A program made the position numbers and the translations under genes. A stretch of DNA of 64,000 nucleotides, taken from the NCBI GenBank assembly GCA_902795355.1, contig CADBKZ010000018.1, forward strand, positions 30,237 through 94,236, read 5' to 3'. A model generated the notes under the pieces. The model ran no database searches and was not told where the DNA came from. It was given only the letters and a program-made list of their open reading frames with translations. Shown here one piece after another: positions 8,693 to 17,627 of the stretch (position 1 is its first letter; every line of letters begins with the position of its first letter). The stretch comes from an uncultured Ruminococcus sp. (lineage in GTDB: Bacteria; Bacillota; Clostridia; Oscillospirales; CAG-272).

Positions 8693-9532
8693 TTAAAGCT
8701 GCTCGGCCGCGGTCAGCGTGTTGCGCAACAGCATGGTAATGGTCATGGGCCCCACGCCCCCGGGAACCGGCGTAATGGCCGCGGCAACCGGCTCCACGGC
8801 GGCAAAATCCACATCGCCGCAGAGTTTGCCGTTTTCGTCGCGATTCATGCCCACGTCAATCACCACCGCGCCGCGCTTGACCATGTCGGCCTTGATGAAC
8901 TTGGCCCGACCCACGGCAACCACCAGAATGTCGGCGGTGCGGGTCACGGCGGCGAGGTCGCGCGTCCGGCTATGGCAGATCGTGACCGTTCCGTTGGCGG
9001 CGAGCAGCAGGAGCGCCATGGGCTTGCCCACAATGTTGCTCCGCCCCACCACCACGCAATGCCGCCCCGCGGGGTCCACGCCCGTGCGGCGGATCAGCTC
9101 CATCACGCCCGCGGGCGTGCAGGGCAGGAACGTCGGGTTTCCAACGGTCAGCTTTCCAACGTTATAGGGGTGGAACGCGTCCACGTCCTTGCGCGGGTCA
9201 ATGGCAAGCAGGAGCGCGGTTTCGTCGAGGTGCTTCGGCAAAGGAAGCTGCACCAGAATGCCATGCACGGTCGGGTCGGCGTTGAGCTTGCCGATCAGCC
9301 CGAGCAGTTCGGCCTGCGTGGTTTCGGCGGGGAGCGCGTAAACCCGCGACCCGAACCCGACTTCCTCGCACGCGCGCGCTTTGTTGCGCACATACACCTG
9401 CGACGCGGGATCGTCCCCCACGATCACCACCGAAAGCGCGGGCGCAAACCCTCGCTCGGCAACGAACGCCCGACATTCCTCTTTCAGCTCCGCGCGGATC
9501 TGCGCGGAAATCGCTTTTCCGTCAATGATCAT
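8693..9532 (-). CDS. folD: FolD bifunctional methylenetetrahydrofolate dehydrogenase/cyclohydrolase
   Basis: This 279-residue protein begins [19 protein letters not shown] and carries FolD landmarks. The [13 protein letters not shown] stretch includes the Tyr and Lys of the active site, [14 protein letters not shown] is the substrate-site motif, and [15 protein letters not shown] is the NADP-binding motif. The ending [20 protein letters not shown] is also typical. FolD interconverts 5,10-methylene- and 10-formyl-tetrahydrofolate. The frame stays open well upstream, but homology begins at the ATG at 9532, which overlaps the last 11 bases of lgt. The two genes therefore form an operon, probably with coupled translation. 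Confidence 0.96.
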   Translation of the reverse strand: MIIDGKAISAQIRAELKEECRAFVAERGFAPALSVVIVGDDPASQVYVRNKARACEEVGFGSRVYALPAETTQAELLGLIGKLNADPTVHGILVQLPLPKHLDETALLLAIDPRKDVDAFHPYNVGKLTVGNPTFLPCTPAGVMELIRRTGVDPAGRHCVVVGRSNIVGKPMALLLLAANGTVTICHSRTRDLAAVTRTADILVVAVGRAKFIKADMVKRGAVVIDVGMNRDENGKLCGDVDFAAVEPVAAAITPVPGGVGPMTITMLLRNTLTAAEQL

Positions 9533-10607
9533 CTTCCTGTTTCTCCTTGTTCGGGGTTTCTCCCTCGGGTTGTTCGGTCGGTTCTTCGGTCTCTTCGATT
9601 TCTTCGGTCTCTTCGGTCTCTTCGTTCTGTTCGGCGGGTTCCGCGGCGATTCCTTCCGCGCCTTCGGCCGGCTCCGGTTTGCGGTACGCCGCAAATTCGG
9701 GATGCTTCCGGCGGACGAGCGGAATGGCCACGAGCGCGGCGGCTCCGAGCAGGAAGCAGAGCAGGCCCACCAACTGCGAAATGCGGATGCCGTCGGTCCC
9801 GAAAATGCCCTTGAAGATATAAAGGCTGTCGGTGCGCAGGCCTTCCACAAACATTCTGCCGAACCCATACCACGTAAAGTACGCCAGCGCGATTTGCCCG
9901 TGGTACTGTTTTCTTTCATACAGCAGGTTGATCAGCGCAAACCCGATCAGGTTCCACACGCTTTCATACAGGAACGTGGGGTGGAAAAACGCCATTCCCG
10001 CGGTAAAATCGTTGGGGTACAGCCCCATGCGGAGCCACCGGAACAGGGTTCCCTTGCCCGCGGGGAGCGTGAACTCCTTCAAAAAGAAGAAAAATTTTGT
10101 GGTTCCCGCCTCGGTGATCTGGTATCCGTAAGCCTCGCCGTTGCAAAAGTTGCCCCACCGCCCGAGAACCTGCGCCAGCATTACGCCGAGGATCACCGTA
10201 TCCAGCAGTTGGACGGGGTTGAGCTTTTTAACGCGGCACATAATGGCAATGGCAACCACGCCGCCGATCAGTCCGCCGTAAATGGCGAGTCCGCCTTCCC
10301 AAACGGCAATCACATCATAAAAACTATGGTAATGGTCCAACGACGTAAGCACGTAGTACAACCTTGCCCCGATGATGGACAGGACGACGCACAAAATGCC
10401 GACGTCCATAATGTCGTCGGAAACGATGCCCTCGCTCCGCTTCCCCCGCCACGTGGCATACAGGAACGCCAGCACGATGCCGAGCGTAATCAACAGCCCG
10501 TACCACCGCACCTCGAATCTGCCGAACAGCGTGAACGCGACCTTTCGGATCGTTACCGCCTCGTCAAACCCCAGCCCCGGGAACCATACGTTTACCGTTT
10601 CATTCAT
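9522..10607 (-). CDS. lgt: Prolipoprotein diacylglyceryl transferase
   Basis: This 361-residue membrane protein contains the Lgt signature [13 protein letters not shown] and the conserved IGARLYYVL and [13 protein letters not shown] motifs. About seven hydrophobic segments span the first 300 residues. Lgt adds diacylglycerol to the lipobox cysteine of prelipoproteins, so it would modify the lipoproteins encoded elsewhere in the window. The last 60 or so residues are an unusual cytoplasmic tail with runs of Glu-Glu-Thr/Ile, encoded by a simple repeat that could be slippage-prone. The start follows AAAGGAGAAAG. The stop overlaps folD by 11 bases. Confidence 0.96.
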   Translation of the reverse strand: MNETVNVWFPGLGFDEAVTIRKVAFTLFGRFEVRWYGLLITLGIVLAFLYATWRGKRSEGIVSDDIMDVGILCVVLSIIGARLYYVLTSLDHYHSFYDVIAVWEGGLAIYGGLIGGVVAIAIMCRVKKLNPVQLLDTVILGVMLAQVLGRWGNFCNGEAYGYQITEAGTTKFFFFLKEFTLPAGKGTLFRWLRMGLYPNDFTAGMAFFHPTFLYESVWNLIGFALINLLYERKQYHGQIALAYFTWYGFGRMFVEGLRTDSLYIFKGIFGTDGIRISQLVGLLCFLLGAAALVAIPLVRRKHPEFAAYRKPEPAEGAEGIAAEPAEQNEETEETEEIEETEEPTEQPEGETPNKEKQEDDH

Positions 10608-10620
10608 ATTCTTTCTCCTT

Positions 10621-10842
10621 TACAAAGGTCAAGTTAAGGTCGTCTTGAAGGTCAAGAGACTGTTAAGGTCGCGCTTTTTCGTGAAAAAGCGCCCAAAAAG
10701 CTTTCGCGCAGATGTGGTTTCCCGCACAGGGGGTGTTTGCGGTAGCCTTTTGTAAAAACGTTTTAGAAAAGGACCAAAAGAACTTTCGCGCAGATGTGGT
10801 TTTGCCCATAGGGGATGTTTGCGGTAATTTTTGACAAGAACT
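10621..10842. repeat. GGTCAAGAGACTGTTAAGGT repeat with hairpins
   Basis: The segment starts with AAGTTAAGGTCGTCTTGAAG, then GTCAAGAGACTGTTAAGGTC, then a GCGCTTTTTC/GAAAAAGCGC hairpin (10671-10692). Two imperfect copies of an AAAGCTTTCGCGCAGATGTG...GGTGTTTGCGGTA unit follow (about 10697-10745 and 10785-10830). Relatives are at 14149-14230, 22940-23060, 36040-36180 and, inverted, 60420-60660. Confidence 0.7.
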
Positions 10843-11403
10843 CCTTCCGTCACGCCCGCAAGCGTGCGCGCCACCTCCCCCAAAGGTGGAGGTTAAAGTA
10901 ACTTCCCATTGGAAAAGAATCCATTGAAAAGGAATCTGTAAAAAATTCGGTAGGAAGAAGTTTGTTGAAAAAACCGTGTTTTTGCTTTTCCGATTGTAAA
11001 CTATTCTTACCTCCACCTTGGGTAGCGAAGCGGCGGCGCGGTAGTGAATGGTAGCCCAGTGGGCTACCAGAGCCGCGCCGTGACCGAGCCGCAGCGAGAC
11101 GGTGGCAGGCGACGCAGGAGCCTGACGGAAGGAGTTTTACATCCCTATTTTCACTTTCTCCCCACTGTCCGTGAACGCCGTGAGCCAACCCCCAGCGGGG
11201 AATGGTGGCAAAGTCGCAAGCGACTTATGGATGAGGCTTTCCGGCGGGAAATATGAAAGGCCTCATCCGCCTCGCAAGCTCGGCGCCTTCCCCCATAGGA
11301 AAGCTTTTGCGTTGCAAAATCACAAGGCTCAAAGTTACAACACCGTAGGGCTGGCGGCCAAAAGCCGCGTTGGCTTCCACCACCGTCAAAAAAGCAAACG
11401 AAA
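10843..11403. repeat. Hairpin-repeat mosaic, no gene
   Basis: Modules of the ACTCCTTCCGTC...CCACCTCCCCCAAAGGTGG type (10848-10900), a GGAGTTTTACAT junction (11127-11145), and GATGAGGC modules with GCGACTTATGGATGAGG (11210-11310). A GCGGCCAAAAGCCGC segment precedes the MITE-like element at 11404. No coding potential is seen. Confidence 0.7.
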
Positions 11404-11532
11404 CCGTAGGGCGGGGGCTTGCTCCCGCCGCAAAAACAAACGGAAAAACGAAACAACAAATATGCGGATATTCACTACCGTTTATTTGCAAAGGTCTTTC
11501 GCTTCCGGCGGGAGCAAGCCCCCGCCCTACGG
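11404..11532. repeat. MITE-like element, copy 1
   Basis: A 129-bp element with inverted ends CCGTAGGGCGGGGGCTTGCT and the complementary end (about 27 bp each side). The interior is AT-richer and contains ATGCGGATATTCACTACCGT and TTTATTTGCAAAGG. It has no open frame of its own. At least six relatives lie in the window (14317, 23138, 23572, 28316, 34130, 36885). Confidence 0.75.
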
Positions 11533-12095
11533 TAAGGTTTTTTGTGCCGTTTGCGAATTTGCAACCGCGGGTTGTTCTCTTTTTTTGATCTTCTCCCCGC
11601 TGGGGGTTGGCTCGCGACGTTTGCGGGCAGAGGGAAGAAAGTGAAATGCGTTATTTTTCAACAGGCATTTACTTGAAGCCTTCCCCTTGGGGGAATGGTG
11701 GCAAAGTCGCAAGCGACTTATGGATGAGGCCTCCGCTTGTTTGTCTCTTTGCCTCGCCCGCGGGAAAATCGGCAAGCCGATTACGAGGTCAGGCTGCAAG
11801 CAGCCGGAGAGGGCATGTAAAGCATAGGCGCGCAACAACCCTCTCACCCTCGCTTTGCTCGGGAGCTCCCCCGTTGGAAAGCCTCATCCGTCAGACAATC
11901 GAGGCTTGCCCGCCTCTCTGTCTGACACCTTCTCCGATGGGAGAAGGCTCATAATGTTTGCGAACAGCGGGAAGAAAGCGGAAACGGTTTATTCCCAACG
12001 GAAAGTTGCTTGAAGCCTTCCCCTTGGGGGAATGGTGGCAAAGTCGCAAGCGACTTATGGATGAGGCCTCCGCTTGTTTGTCTCTTTGCCTCGCC
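11533..12095. repeat. Hairpin-repeat mosaic, no gene
   Basis: Contains two near-identical copies of GAAGCCTTCCCCTTGGGGGA followed by ATGGTGGCAAAGTCGCAAGC (about 11670-11750 and 12012-12090). Between them are a GAGAGGG / CCCTCTCA module (about 11800-11870) and the CAGACAATCGAGGCTTGCCC hairpin (about 11893-11930). Confidence 0.7.
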
Positions 12096-12098
12096 CGC

Positions 12099-12302
12099 TC
12101 AATCCGCGAGCGATTTATAATACAGCATGCAATGGCAGAACCCTTCGTAGTTCGGGTCCTTGATCTGCTCCCGAAACTCGCGGCACATACATTTCGTGTC
12201 GGGCGTCCGCTCGCGCCGGCAGGGGCAGTACCCGCCCGTTCGCTCCAATCCCTCTTTCACGATTTTTACCACTTCTTCATCCGGATTGTACGTAATTTTC
12301 AT
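12099..12302 (-). CDS. Small ferredoxin-thioredoxin reductase catalytic-domain protein
   Basis: This 67-residue protein has six cysteines in three pairs: CPC (26-28), CMC (38-40) and CHC (56-58). The CHC and CPC pairs match the [4Fe-4S]/redox-active disulfide pattern of the ferredoxin-thioredoxin reductase catalytic chain, although the spacing is tighter than in the plant enzyme (CPC-X16-CPC-X8-CHC). It may pass electrons from ferredoxin to a thioredoxin-like partner. The ATG at 12302 follows AAAGGAGAAACG; an upstream frame has no binding site. It lies 58 bp downstream of rqcH on the same strand and may be co-transcribed. Confidence 0.78.
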   Translation of the reverse strand: MKITYNPDEEVVKIVKEGLERTGGYCPCRRERTPDTKCMCREFREQIKDPNYEGFCHCMLYYKSLAD

Positions 12303-12360
12303 TTTTCGTTTCTCCTTTTCGGCCGCGGGAACTTTTTGCAAGAATTCTTCCCGTTTTTTC

Positions 12361-14124
12361 CTATTTCACTCTCAACTGTGCAATTTTTTCGGCGTTTGGC
12401 GTAACGACGCACGACCAATTGGTATGGTAGATCACAAACCCGAGCTTGGCGCCCGCGGGCTTCTTGACGTTGCGCACCAACGTATAATCCACTTCCACGT
12501 TCTGCCCGTCCGCGCCTTTGGAGAAGCACGCGGCAATTTCGGCGGCCTCGGTGAAATCGCGCTCTGGCGGCTCTTCCCCGCCCGCGAACAGGACGGTATG
12601 CGACCCCGCCATGTTTTTTACATGGAACCAATAGTCGTTCTTCCCCGCGAGGCGATGCGTGATATAATCGTTCTGAACGTTGTTTTTCCCGCAGAGGACG
12701 CGGTACCCGCCCGACGTTCGGAACTCCGCCACCGCTGGCGCGGAATGCTTTTTGGGCGCGACATAATGCTTCATGCGCGACGCGTACCCCGACCGGAACA
12801 GCTCCTCGCGCACCTCGGCAAGGTCGGCGGAAGTTTCCGCGTGCGTCAGCGAATCGAACACGCTGTCAAGGTAGGCAAGCTCGGCCTCTCCCAATTCAAT
12901 CTGTCGCGTCAGTTCTACGCGCGCGTTCTTGCTCTTGTTGTATTTTTTATAAAGCCTCTGCGCATTTGCGGCGGGGGAAAGTCTGGTATCGAGCGCGACC
13001 GCGACAACGCCGAACGTCCCGTCGGGGCGGTAGTCCTCGTAGTCGGTCAGCTCCGCCCGCGATTGTCCGCGCGCGATCAGGTGCAAATTCGCCGTAATCA
13101 GGTCGGCCTGTTTTTTGTAGTCCGCTCCCTTCTCGCAATCGGCGAGTTCGGCGCGTTGCAAGGTCAGTTTTTTGCGGATGCGCGCGTCCGCGGACGTCAG
13201 GATGTGCAGGATGTCGGCGGCGCGCTGTTTCATGGCCTGTTCTCGGTCCCTCGTTCCGAAAAACGCGTCGAGGAGCGCGCCCGCGGACGAAAACGGACGG
13301 ATCTCGTACCCCCGATACTGCGTCAGCGGCAGGAACGCGTACTCTACGGGCTTTGCCCCGTCCATCACAAGGCAGGGCTCGAACCGCTCGGACCGGATGG
13401 CCTCGACCAGCTCAAAGAACCGCTCCGCAAGCGCGTCTCGGTCGCATGTCCGGATCGGCGCGTCGGTCTGCCCCGTCGCCCGAAAGACGACCTCTCTTGC
13501 CACGGCCGCCGAAACACCGAGAAAGCTCGAAAGAATCCACCGGTCGGCAGTCGTCTCGGGCGGCGCGGCGTCAAGCAGACTCCGGAAGCGGGCTTCGGTA
13601 ACGGTCGTCGGGTCGTCCTTGTTCTGCGCTGGGGGCAATTCGTAAGCCATTCCCGCCAGCACCTGCCGTTTGGACGACGTGGAAAAGTCGATCGGCGTCA
13701 GGACGGCCAGAATTTTGTTGTTCTCGTCTGTAAAAATCAGATTGCTGTATTTCCCCATCATTTCGCAAACAAGTTTGCGCGCGGTGGGAAACCCCATTTC
13801 GTCTCGCGTCTCGAAAACGAGCGTTGCCACCCGCTCGAACCCCTCTTGCCGCACCTCTGCGAGCTTCGCCCCCTGCAAATGCTTGCGCAGGAGCATGCAG
13901 AGCATGGGCGGCGTTGCGGGGTTCTCCCTCGGGGTTCCGGTAAATCCGATCCTCGGGTTATTCGCCCCCGCGTTGATCAGCAATCTCTTCCCGCCCTCGA
14001 CCGACCGCATTTGCAGCACGACCTCGTCCCTGCTCGGCTGGAACACCTTTTCAACCCGCGCGCCAAGCGCGGTATTCCGGATTTCCGTCAGCGTACACGC
14101 CAGCATCCCCGCGTCAAAAGCCAT
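12361..14124 (-). CDS. rqcH: RqcH, NFACT ribosome-quality-control protein
   Basis: This 587-residue protein has the NFACT layout. The N-terminal NFACT-N domain (MAFDAGMLACTLTEI...) shows the Asn/Arg stretch NNPRIGFTG, a central helical coiled region covers about 280-430, and a C-terminal NFACT-R domain contains KNDYWFHVKNMAGSHTVL (about 514-531). RqcH binds stalled 50S subunits and directs alanine tailing. The family has also been annotated as fibronectin-binding protein. The start follows AAAGGGGGTGATC, a strong site. No promoter is clear because repeats lie directly upstream. Confidence 0.95.
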   Translation of the reverse strand: MAFDAGMLACTLTEIRNTALGARVEKVFQPSRDEVVLQMRSVEGGKRLLINAGANNPRIGFTGTPRENPATPPMLCMLLRKHLQGAKLAEVRQEGFERVATLVFETRDEMGFPTARKLVCEMMGKYSNLIFTDENNKILAVLTPIDFSTSSKRQVLAGMAYELPPAQNKDDPTTVTEARFRSLLDAAPPETTADRWILSSFLGVSAAVAREVVFRATGQTDAPIRTCDRDALAERFFELVEAIRSERFEPCLVMDGAKPVEYAFLPLTQYRGYEIRPFSSAGALLDAFFGTRDREQAMKQRAADILHILTSADARIRKKLTLQRAELADCEKGADYKKQADLITANLHLIARGQSRAELTDYEDYRPDGTFGVVAVALDTRLSPAANAQRLYKKYNKSKNARVELTRQIELGEAELAYLDSVFDSLTHAETSADLAEVREELFRSGYASRMKHYVAPKKHSAPAVAEFRTSGGYRVLCGKNNVQNDYITHRLAGKNDYWFHVKNMAGSHTVLFAGGEEPPERDFTEAAEIAACFSKGADGQNVEVDYTLVRNVKKPAGAKLGFVIYHTNWSCVVTPNAEKIAQLRVK

Positions 14125-14148
14125 CGCGGATCACCCCCTTTTTTTACG

Positions 14149-14230
14149 GTCGTCCTTTTCTTGAAAGAAAAGGACCAAAAGAACTTTCACGCATAAGAGG
14201 TTTTGTGTAAAGATATGTTACTCTATGAAC
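14149..14230. repeat. Palindrome plus AAAAGAAC-box repeat upstream of rqcH
   Basis: GTCCTTTTCTT/AAGAAAAGGAC (14152-14175) is followed by CAAAAGAACTTTCACGCATA. It is related to 10621-10842 and 22940-23060. Confidence 0.6.
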
Positions 14231-14249
14231 GTATGTTTCCATTGCCGTG

Positions 14250-14460
14250 TGCGGGCGGCCAAAGGCCGCGTTGGCTTCCGCTCCTGCCGCGATTGACCCA
14301 CAAAAATCATTATTTGCCGTAGGGCGGGGGCTTGCTCCCGCCGCAAAAACAAACGGAAAAAGATAATAACAAATATGCAAATATTCACTGCCGTTTATTT
14401 GCAAAAACCTTTCGCTTCCGGCGGGAGCAAGCACCATACAACCGCAGGTTATTTCCCCCG
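14250..14460. repeat. MITE-like element, copy 2, with adjoining GGCCAAAGGCC module
   Basis: The left end CCGTAGGGCGGGGGCTTGCT starts at 14317. The interior matches copy 1, but the right end switches to GCACCATACAACCGCAGGTT instead of the complementary GC-rich arm. A GCGGGCGGCCAAAGGCCGCG stretch precedes it (about 14250-14285). Confidence 0.65.
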
Positions 14461-15060
14461 CAGGGGGTTGGCTCGCGGCGTTTGCGGACAGTGGGAATAA
14501 ATCGTTTCCGCTTTCTTTCCAACGGGCAGTTTCTTGAAGCCTTCCCCTTGGGGGAATGGTGGCAAAGTCGCAAGCGACTTATGGATGAGGCTTCCGCTTG
14601 TTTGTCACTTCGCCTCGTCCGCGGGAAAATCGGCAAGCCGATTACGAGGTCAGGCTGCTTGCAGCATAAGCTCTCCCCCATAGGGGAGCCACGAAGTAAC
14701 TTTCCGCCAAAAACTCCTTCCACCGTTCGCTTTCGCTCACGGTCCCCCTCCCCCAAGGAGGAGGTTAAAGTAACTTTCCATCGGAAAAACTTTATTGAAA
14801 AAACCTGTTGAAAATCTGTTGTTAAAAATCCGATTTTGCTTTTCTAATTGTCAACAACTTTTACCTCCACCATCGGGGGAGGTGGCAGGCGACGCAGGAG
14901 CCTGACGGAAGGAGTTTTACATGCCCGTTTCCGTTTTCTCCCCGCTGTCCGCAAGCGCCGCGAGCCTTCTCCCATTGGAGAAGGTGGCCGCGAAGCGGCC
15001 GGATGAGGCTTCCGCTTGTTTGTCACTTCTCCCCGTCCGCGAAAAAAACGGAAAGCCGAT
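14461..15060. repeat. Hairpin-repeat mosaic, no gene
   Basis: Contains the GAAGCCTTCCCCTTGGGGGA / GCGACTTATGGATGAGGC module (14535-14600), a CTCCTTCCACCG...CCCCCTCCCCCAAGGAGGAGG module (14715-14770), a second one around 14865-14925, and GGCCGCGAAGCGGCCGGATG (about 14985-15010). No open frame looks genuine. Confidence 0.7.
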
Positions 15061-15080
15061 AAAAATATTATATCATAATC

Positions 15081-15109
15081 TTGCAATTTTTGCAAGGAAA
15101 TGTTATAAT
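15081..15109 (+). promoter_or_regulatory. Sigma-A promoter of coaW
   Basis: TTGCAA (15081-15086) and TATAAT (15104-15109) with a 17-bp spacer, 65 bp ahead of the ATG at 15175. Confidence 0.75.
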
Positions 15110-15174
15110 AAAATATCAACAGATTTCAAAGAGGCAGCGGCGGGCGTTTTTTCGCCCCCGAAAAGGAGAATCCC

Positions 15175-16029
15175 ATGAAAAAGACTGTAATCGGCATTGA
15201 CGTGGGCGGCACCACCACCAAAATTGTCGGCTTCCGCAAATCCGGCGGCGGCAAACCCACCTTAATCGCTCCGCAATTCGTTCGCGCCACCGACCCCATG
15301 ACCTCGGTTTACGGCGCGTTCGGCAAGTTCACCGCGCAGAACAACCTTGAACTTTCCGACATTGACCGCATTCTGACCACCGGTGCCGGCTCCACCTTCA
15401 TCACCAAGCCCATCTACAATCTGGATTGCCGACATGTTCCCGAGTTCAACTGCATCGGCCTCGGCGGGCTTTGGCTTTCGGGGCTTTCGGACGCGATTGT
15501 GGTCAGCATGGGCACCGGAACCGCGCTGATCCACGCGCGTTTCGACGGCGGCAAACCCGCCACCGAGTACCTCGGCGGAACGGGCATGGGCGGCGGCACG
15601 CTGGTGGGCCTCTGCCGCAAGCTCCTCGGCGTGGACAACGTGGAACACATCGAGCAGCTTGCCGCCGAGGGCGACCTTGCCAACATTGACCTGCGGATCA
15701 AGGACATTTCCCGCAACCACCTTTACGACGGCATTAACGAGAACCTGACCGCCGCCAACTTCGGCAACGTCTCCGACCTCGCAACCCCCTCGGACATGGC
15801 CCTCGGCATTGCCAACATGATTGCCGAAACGGTTGCCATGCTCTCCATTTTCGCCGCGCGCTCCTACGGCATCCGCGACATTGTTTTAACGGGCAACCTG
15901 ACCGCCATTGAACCGATCCGCCGCGTGTTCGAGGGGCTTTCGGACAGCTTCGGCGTCAACTTCCACATTCCGGAGCTGGCGCAGTTCGGAACGGTGATCG
16001 GAGCCGCGCTCTCCGAGTTTGACGAATAA
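15175..16029 (+). CDS. coaW: Type II pantothenate kinase
   Basis: This 284-residue ASKHA-fold kinase has phosphate-1 motif GIDVGGTTTKIV at residues 5-16. It also has TTGAGSTF near 65, SMGTGTALI near 105 and GGTGMGGGTLVGLC near 127. These match the type II PanK found in staphylococci and other Bacillota. It phosphorylates pantothenate in the first step of CoA synthesis, and type II enzymes are usually insensitive to CoA feedback. AAAGGAG lies just before the ATG. The gene is monocistronic, with a promoter at 15081-15109 and a terminator at 16120-16150. Confidence 0.93.
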   Translation: MKKTVIGIDVGGTTTKIVGFRKSGGGKPTLIAPQFVRATDPMTSVYGAFGKFTAQNNLELSDIDRILTTGAGSTFITKPIYNLDCRHVPEFNCIGLGGLWLSGLSDAIVVSMGTGTALIHARFDGGKPATEYLGGTGMGGGTLVGLCRKLLGVDNVEHIEQLAAEGDLANIDLRIKDISRNHLYDGINENLTAANFGNVSDLATPSDMALGIANMIAETVAMLSIFAARSYGIRDIVLTGNLTAIEPIRRVFEGLSDSFGVNFHIPELAQFGTVIGAALSEFDE

Positions 16030-16037
16030 AAACCCCC

Positions 16038-16059
16038 GAAATTTTCGCACCGTATATGC
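16038..16059 (-). repeat. Inverted copy of the GGTGCG short dispersed repeat
   Basis: On the minus strand this reads GCATATACGGTGCGAAAATT, a close relative of the cores at 6892-6915 and 17008-17031. It starts eight bases after the coaW stop. Confidence 0.5.
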
Positions 16060-16119
16060 AAAAATCGGCATTTTCTGTTGCAGATTGCGCATATGCGCGG
16101 CGAAAGACAACGAACAAGA

Positions 16120-16150
16120 AAGCCTTCCCGAGGGGAAGGCTTTTGTTTTT
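16120..16150 (+). terminator. Intrinsic terminator of coaW
   Basis: AAGCCTTCCC and GGGAAGGCTT form a 10-bp stem around a short loop, followed by TTGTTTTTG. Between this and spoVT (to 16339) no further gene is seen. Confidence 0.85.
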
Positions 16151-16339
16151 GTTGTCCGTGAAAAAATTTCCATTTGCGGGGACGGATATTTTTCGAGAAA
16201 GGCACCAATAATAGGATTAACCCGAATCAATTTCCAAAGGCGGTTCCGAAGCGGAAAGGCGGGGGCGGCGCGGCTTTTCGCCGCGCGCCCCGCCCAAACC
16301 CGAGACCGCCGAACCAACACGAGAATTTTGGAGGCCTTT

Positions 16340-16894
16340 ATGAAAGCAACAGGAATCGTTCGACGGATCGACGACCTCGGGCGCGTGGTAATCCCGAAAG
16401 AAATTCGCCGCACCATGCGCATCCGCGAGGGCGACCCGCTTGAAATCTATACCGATCGCGAGGGAGAGGTGATCTTCAAAAAATATTCTCCCATCGGCGA
16501 GCTGTCTTTGTTCGCCGGACAGTATGCCGAAACGCTCCACCGCGTGGGCGACCTTTCCATTGTGATCTGCGACCGCGACGCCGTAATCGCCTGCGCCGGC
16601 GTTCCCCGCCGCGATTACGCCGAAAAGCAGATTTCCCCCGAGCTGGAAGCCATTGCCGAATCCCGCAATTTCTATGAATCGTCCGGCGACGGAAATCCCG
16701 TTCCCGTCACCCGCGAGGGCGGCGTCTTTACGGTCAGCTGCGCCATGCCCATCATCAGTGGCGGCGACCTCGTTGGCTGCGTGGCCTCGGTGGTCGATCC
16801 GTCCGCCGACAACCGGAACCGTACCCCCCGCGAGGTCGAGTCCAAACTGATCCTCACCGCCGCCGGCTTCCTCGGCCGCCAGATGGAAGGATGA
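16340..16894 (+). CDS. spoVT: SpoVT/AbrB-family transcriptional regulator (stage V sporulation protein T)
   Basis: This 184-residue protein starts with an AbrB-type swapped-hairpin DNA-binding domain (KATGIVRRIDDLGRVVIPKEIRRT, with RVVIPKEIRR the hallmark). A GAF-like C-terminal domain (about 60-184) follows, as in SpoVT, which is about 178 residues in Bacillus. SpoVT adjusts forespore gene expression under sigma-G. Its presence suggests a spore-forming lineage, although AbrB-GAF proteins also occur elsewhere. The ATG at 16340 follows GGAGG by five bases. A longer in-frame extension upstream has no binding site. No sigma-G promoter could be placed with confidence. Confidence 0.88.
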   Translation: MKATGIVRRIDDLGRVVIPKEIRRTMRIREGDPLEIYTDREGEVIFKKYSPIGELSLFAGQYAETLHRVGDLSIVICDRDAVIACAGVPRRDYAEKQISPELEAIAESRNFYESSGDGNPVPVTREGGVFTVSCAMPIISGGDLVGCVASVVDPSADNRNRTPREVESKLILTAAGFLGRQMEG

Positions 16895-16912
16895 TTTTTG
16901 GGGGTTAAGACC

Positions 16913-16958
16913 TTGAGAGAACCCGCTTTTTCTTGGAAGAAAAAGCGGGTTCTCTCAA
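16913..16958. terminator. Long palindrome after spoVT
   Basis: Two 22-base arms are exactly complementary around a GG loop, with apex CTTTTTCTT/AAGAAAAAG. It is followed by TCTTTCCCGAAAAAGAAC, the box also found after the palindrome at 6807. Confidence 0.65.
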
Positions 16959-17007
16959 ACTCTTTCCCGAAAAAGAACATTTCCGCAAAAGAAAAACGGC
17001 GATTTTT

Positions 17008-17031
17008 GACCACACGGTGCGCAAATTTGCG
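17008..17031 (+). repeat. Copy of the GGTGCGCAAATTTGCG short repeat
   Basis: CCACACGGTGCGCAAATTTG matches the core at 6892-6915 and sits 50 bp after the spoVT palindrome, as the other copy sits after the pncC palindrome. Confidence 0.55.
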
Positions 17032-17060
17032 GGAAATGCGTTCAAAGTTTTTGAAAAGGG

Positions 17061-17096
17061 TTCGGGGAAAACTTTTTTCAAAAAGGTTTTCCCGAA
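17061..17096 (-). terminator. Imperfect palindrome after the DUF1294 gene
   Basis: TTCGGG-AAAAC-TTTTT arms face each other with small mismatches. The structure begins five bases beyond the stop at 17102. Confidence 0.5.
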
Positions 17097-17101
17097 ATCT
17101 T

Positions 17102-17380
17102 CTATATCCCCTTGTACCCCAGAAACACCGCGAGGGCGACCTGCCAAGCGAGTCCCAGCAGGGCGACTGCCCAAAAATACCAATGCTTGGTTTTGTGGCG
17201 GAACAGATTCATACCGAGGAGCGCGCCCACCGCTCCGCCGAGGAACGCGACCCCCAGCAAAACCGACTCGCGAATGCGCCATTGTCGTTTTTGCGCCCTG
17301 CGTTTATCAACGCCGTATAGGATCAGCGCGACAAGGCTCGCCGCGCCGCAAAACGCCGCAAACAAAAGAAAAGGGTTCAT
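17102..17380 (-). CDS. DUF1294 family small membrane protein
   Basis: This 92-residue protein has the DUF1294 pattern. After an N-terminal helix comes YGVDKRRAQKRQWRIRE, then LLGVAFLGGAVGALLGMNLFRHKTKHWYF, then a final hydrophobic helix. About three membrane segments are predicted. The role of the family is unknown. It has its own promoter (17480-17508) and is separate from the flavodoxin operon upstream, with a gap of about 250 bp that holds only that promoter. Confidence 0.85.
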   Translation of the reverse strand: MNPFLLFAAFCGAASLVALILYGVDKRRAQKRQWRIRESVLLGVAFLGGAVGALLGMNLFRHKTKHWYFWAVALLGLAWQVALAVFLGYKGI

Positions 17381-17479
17381 TTCGTCGTCTCCTGATGTAA
17401 AAGGTTCTCTTTGGCGCGAGCTTTTTTGGGGTCTGACTCAAAGAGAGAAATTTGCGGGGAATCGCCCCCGTTCCAAACT

Positions 17480-17508
17480 ATCATATCACGTTCCCGCGGA
17501 TTTGTCAA
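17480..17508 (-). promoter_or_regulatory. Sigma-A promoter of the DUF1294 gene
   Basis: TTGACA (17503-17508) and TATGAT (17480-17485) on the minus strand, 17-bp spacer. The leader to 17380 is about 95 nt. Confidence 0.75.
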
Positions 17509-17627
17509 TCCCTTTTTTTGCCTTTTTTCGGGTCGGCAATTCCTCTGCTCGGGCAAAAACAGGGCGAGGCGCGCGGTTTCCCGCGCGCCTCGCCGAAAGG
17601 AGCGGGACGTTTTCCCCGCCCGCTTTT

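Noticed and set aside
7081..8739. Open frame of 552 codons on the plus strand opposite glyQS
   Set aside because: Shadow of the glycyl-tRNA synthetase gene; composition and lack of motifs argue against coding.
10843..12095. Many short frames in repeat mosaics, e.g. translating to FTTVYLQ...SKPPPYG
   Set aside because: The same peptide appears wherever the MITE-like element occurs, including in other phases, and there is no start signal. It reflects the repeat, not a gene.
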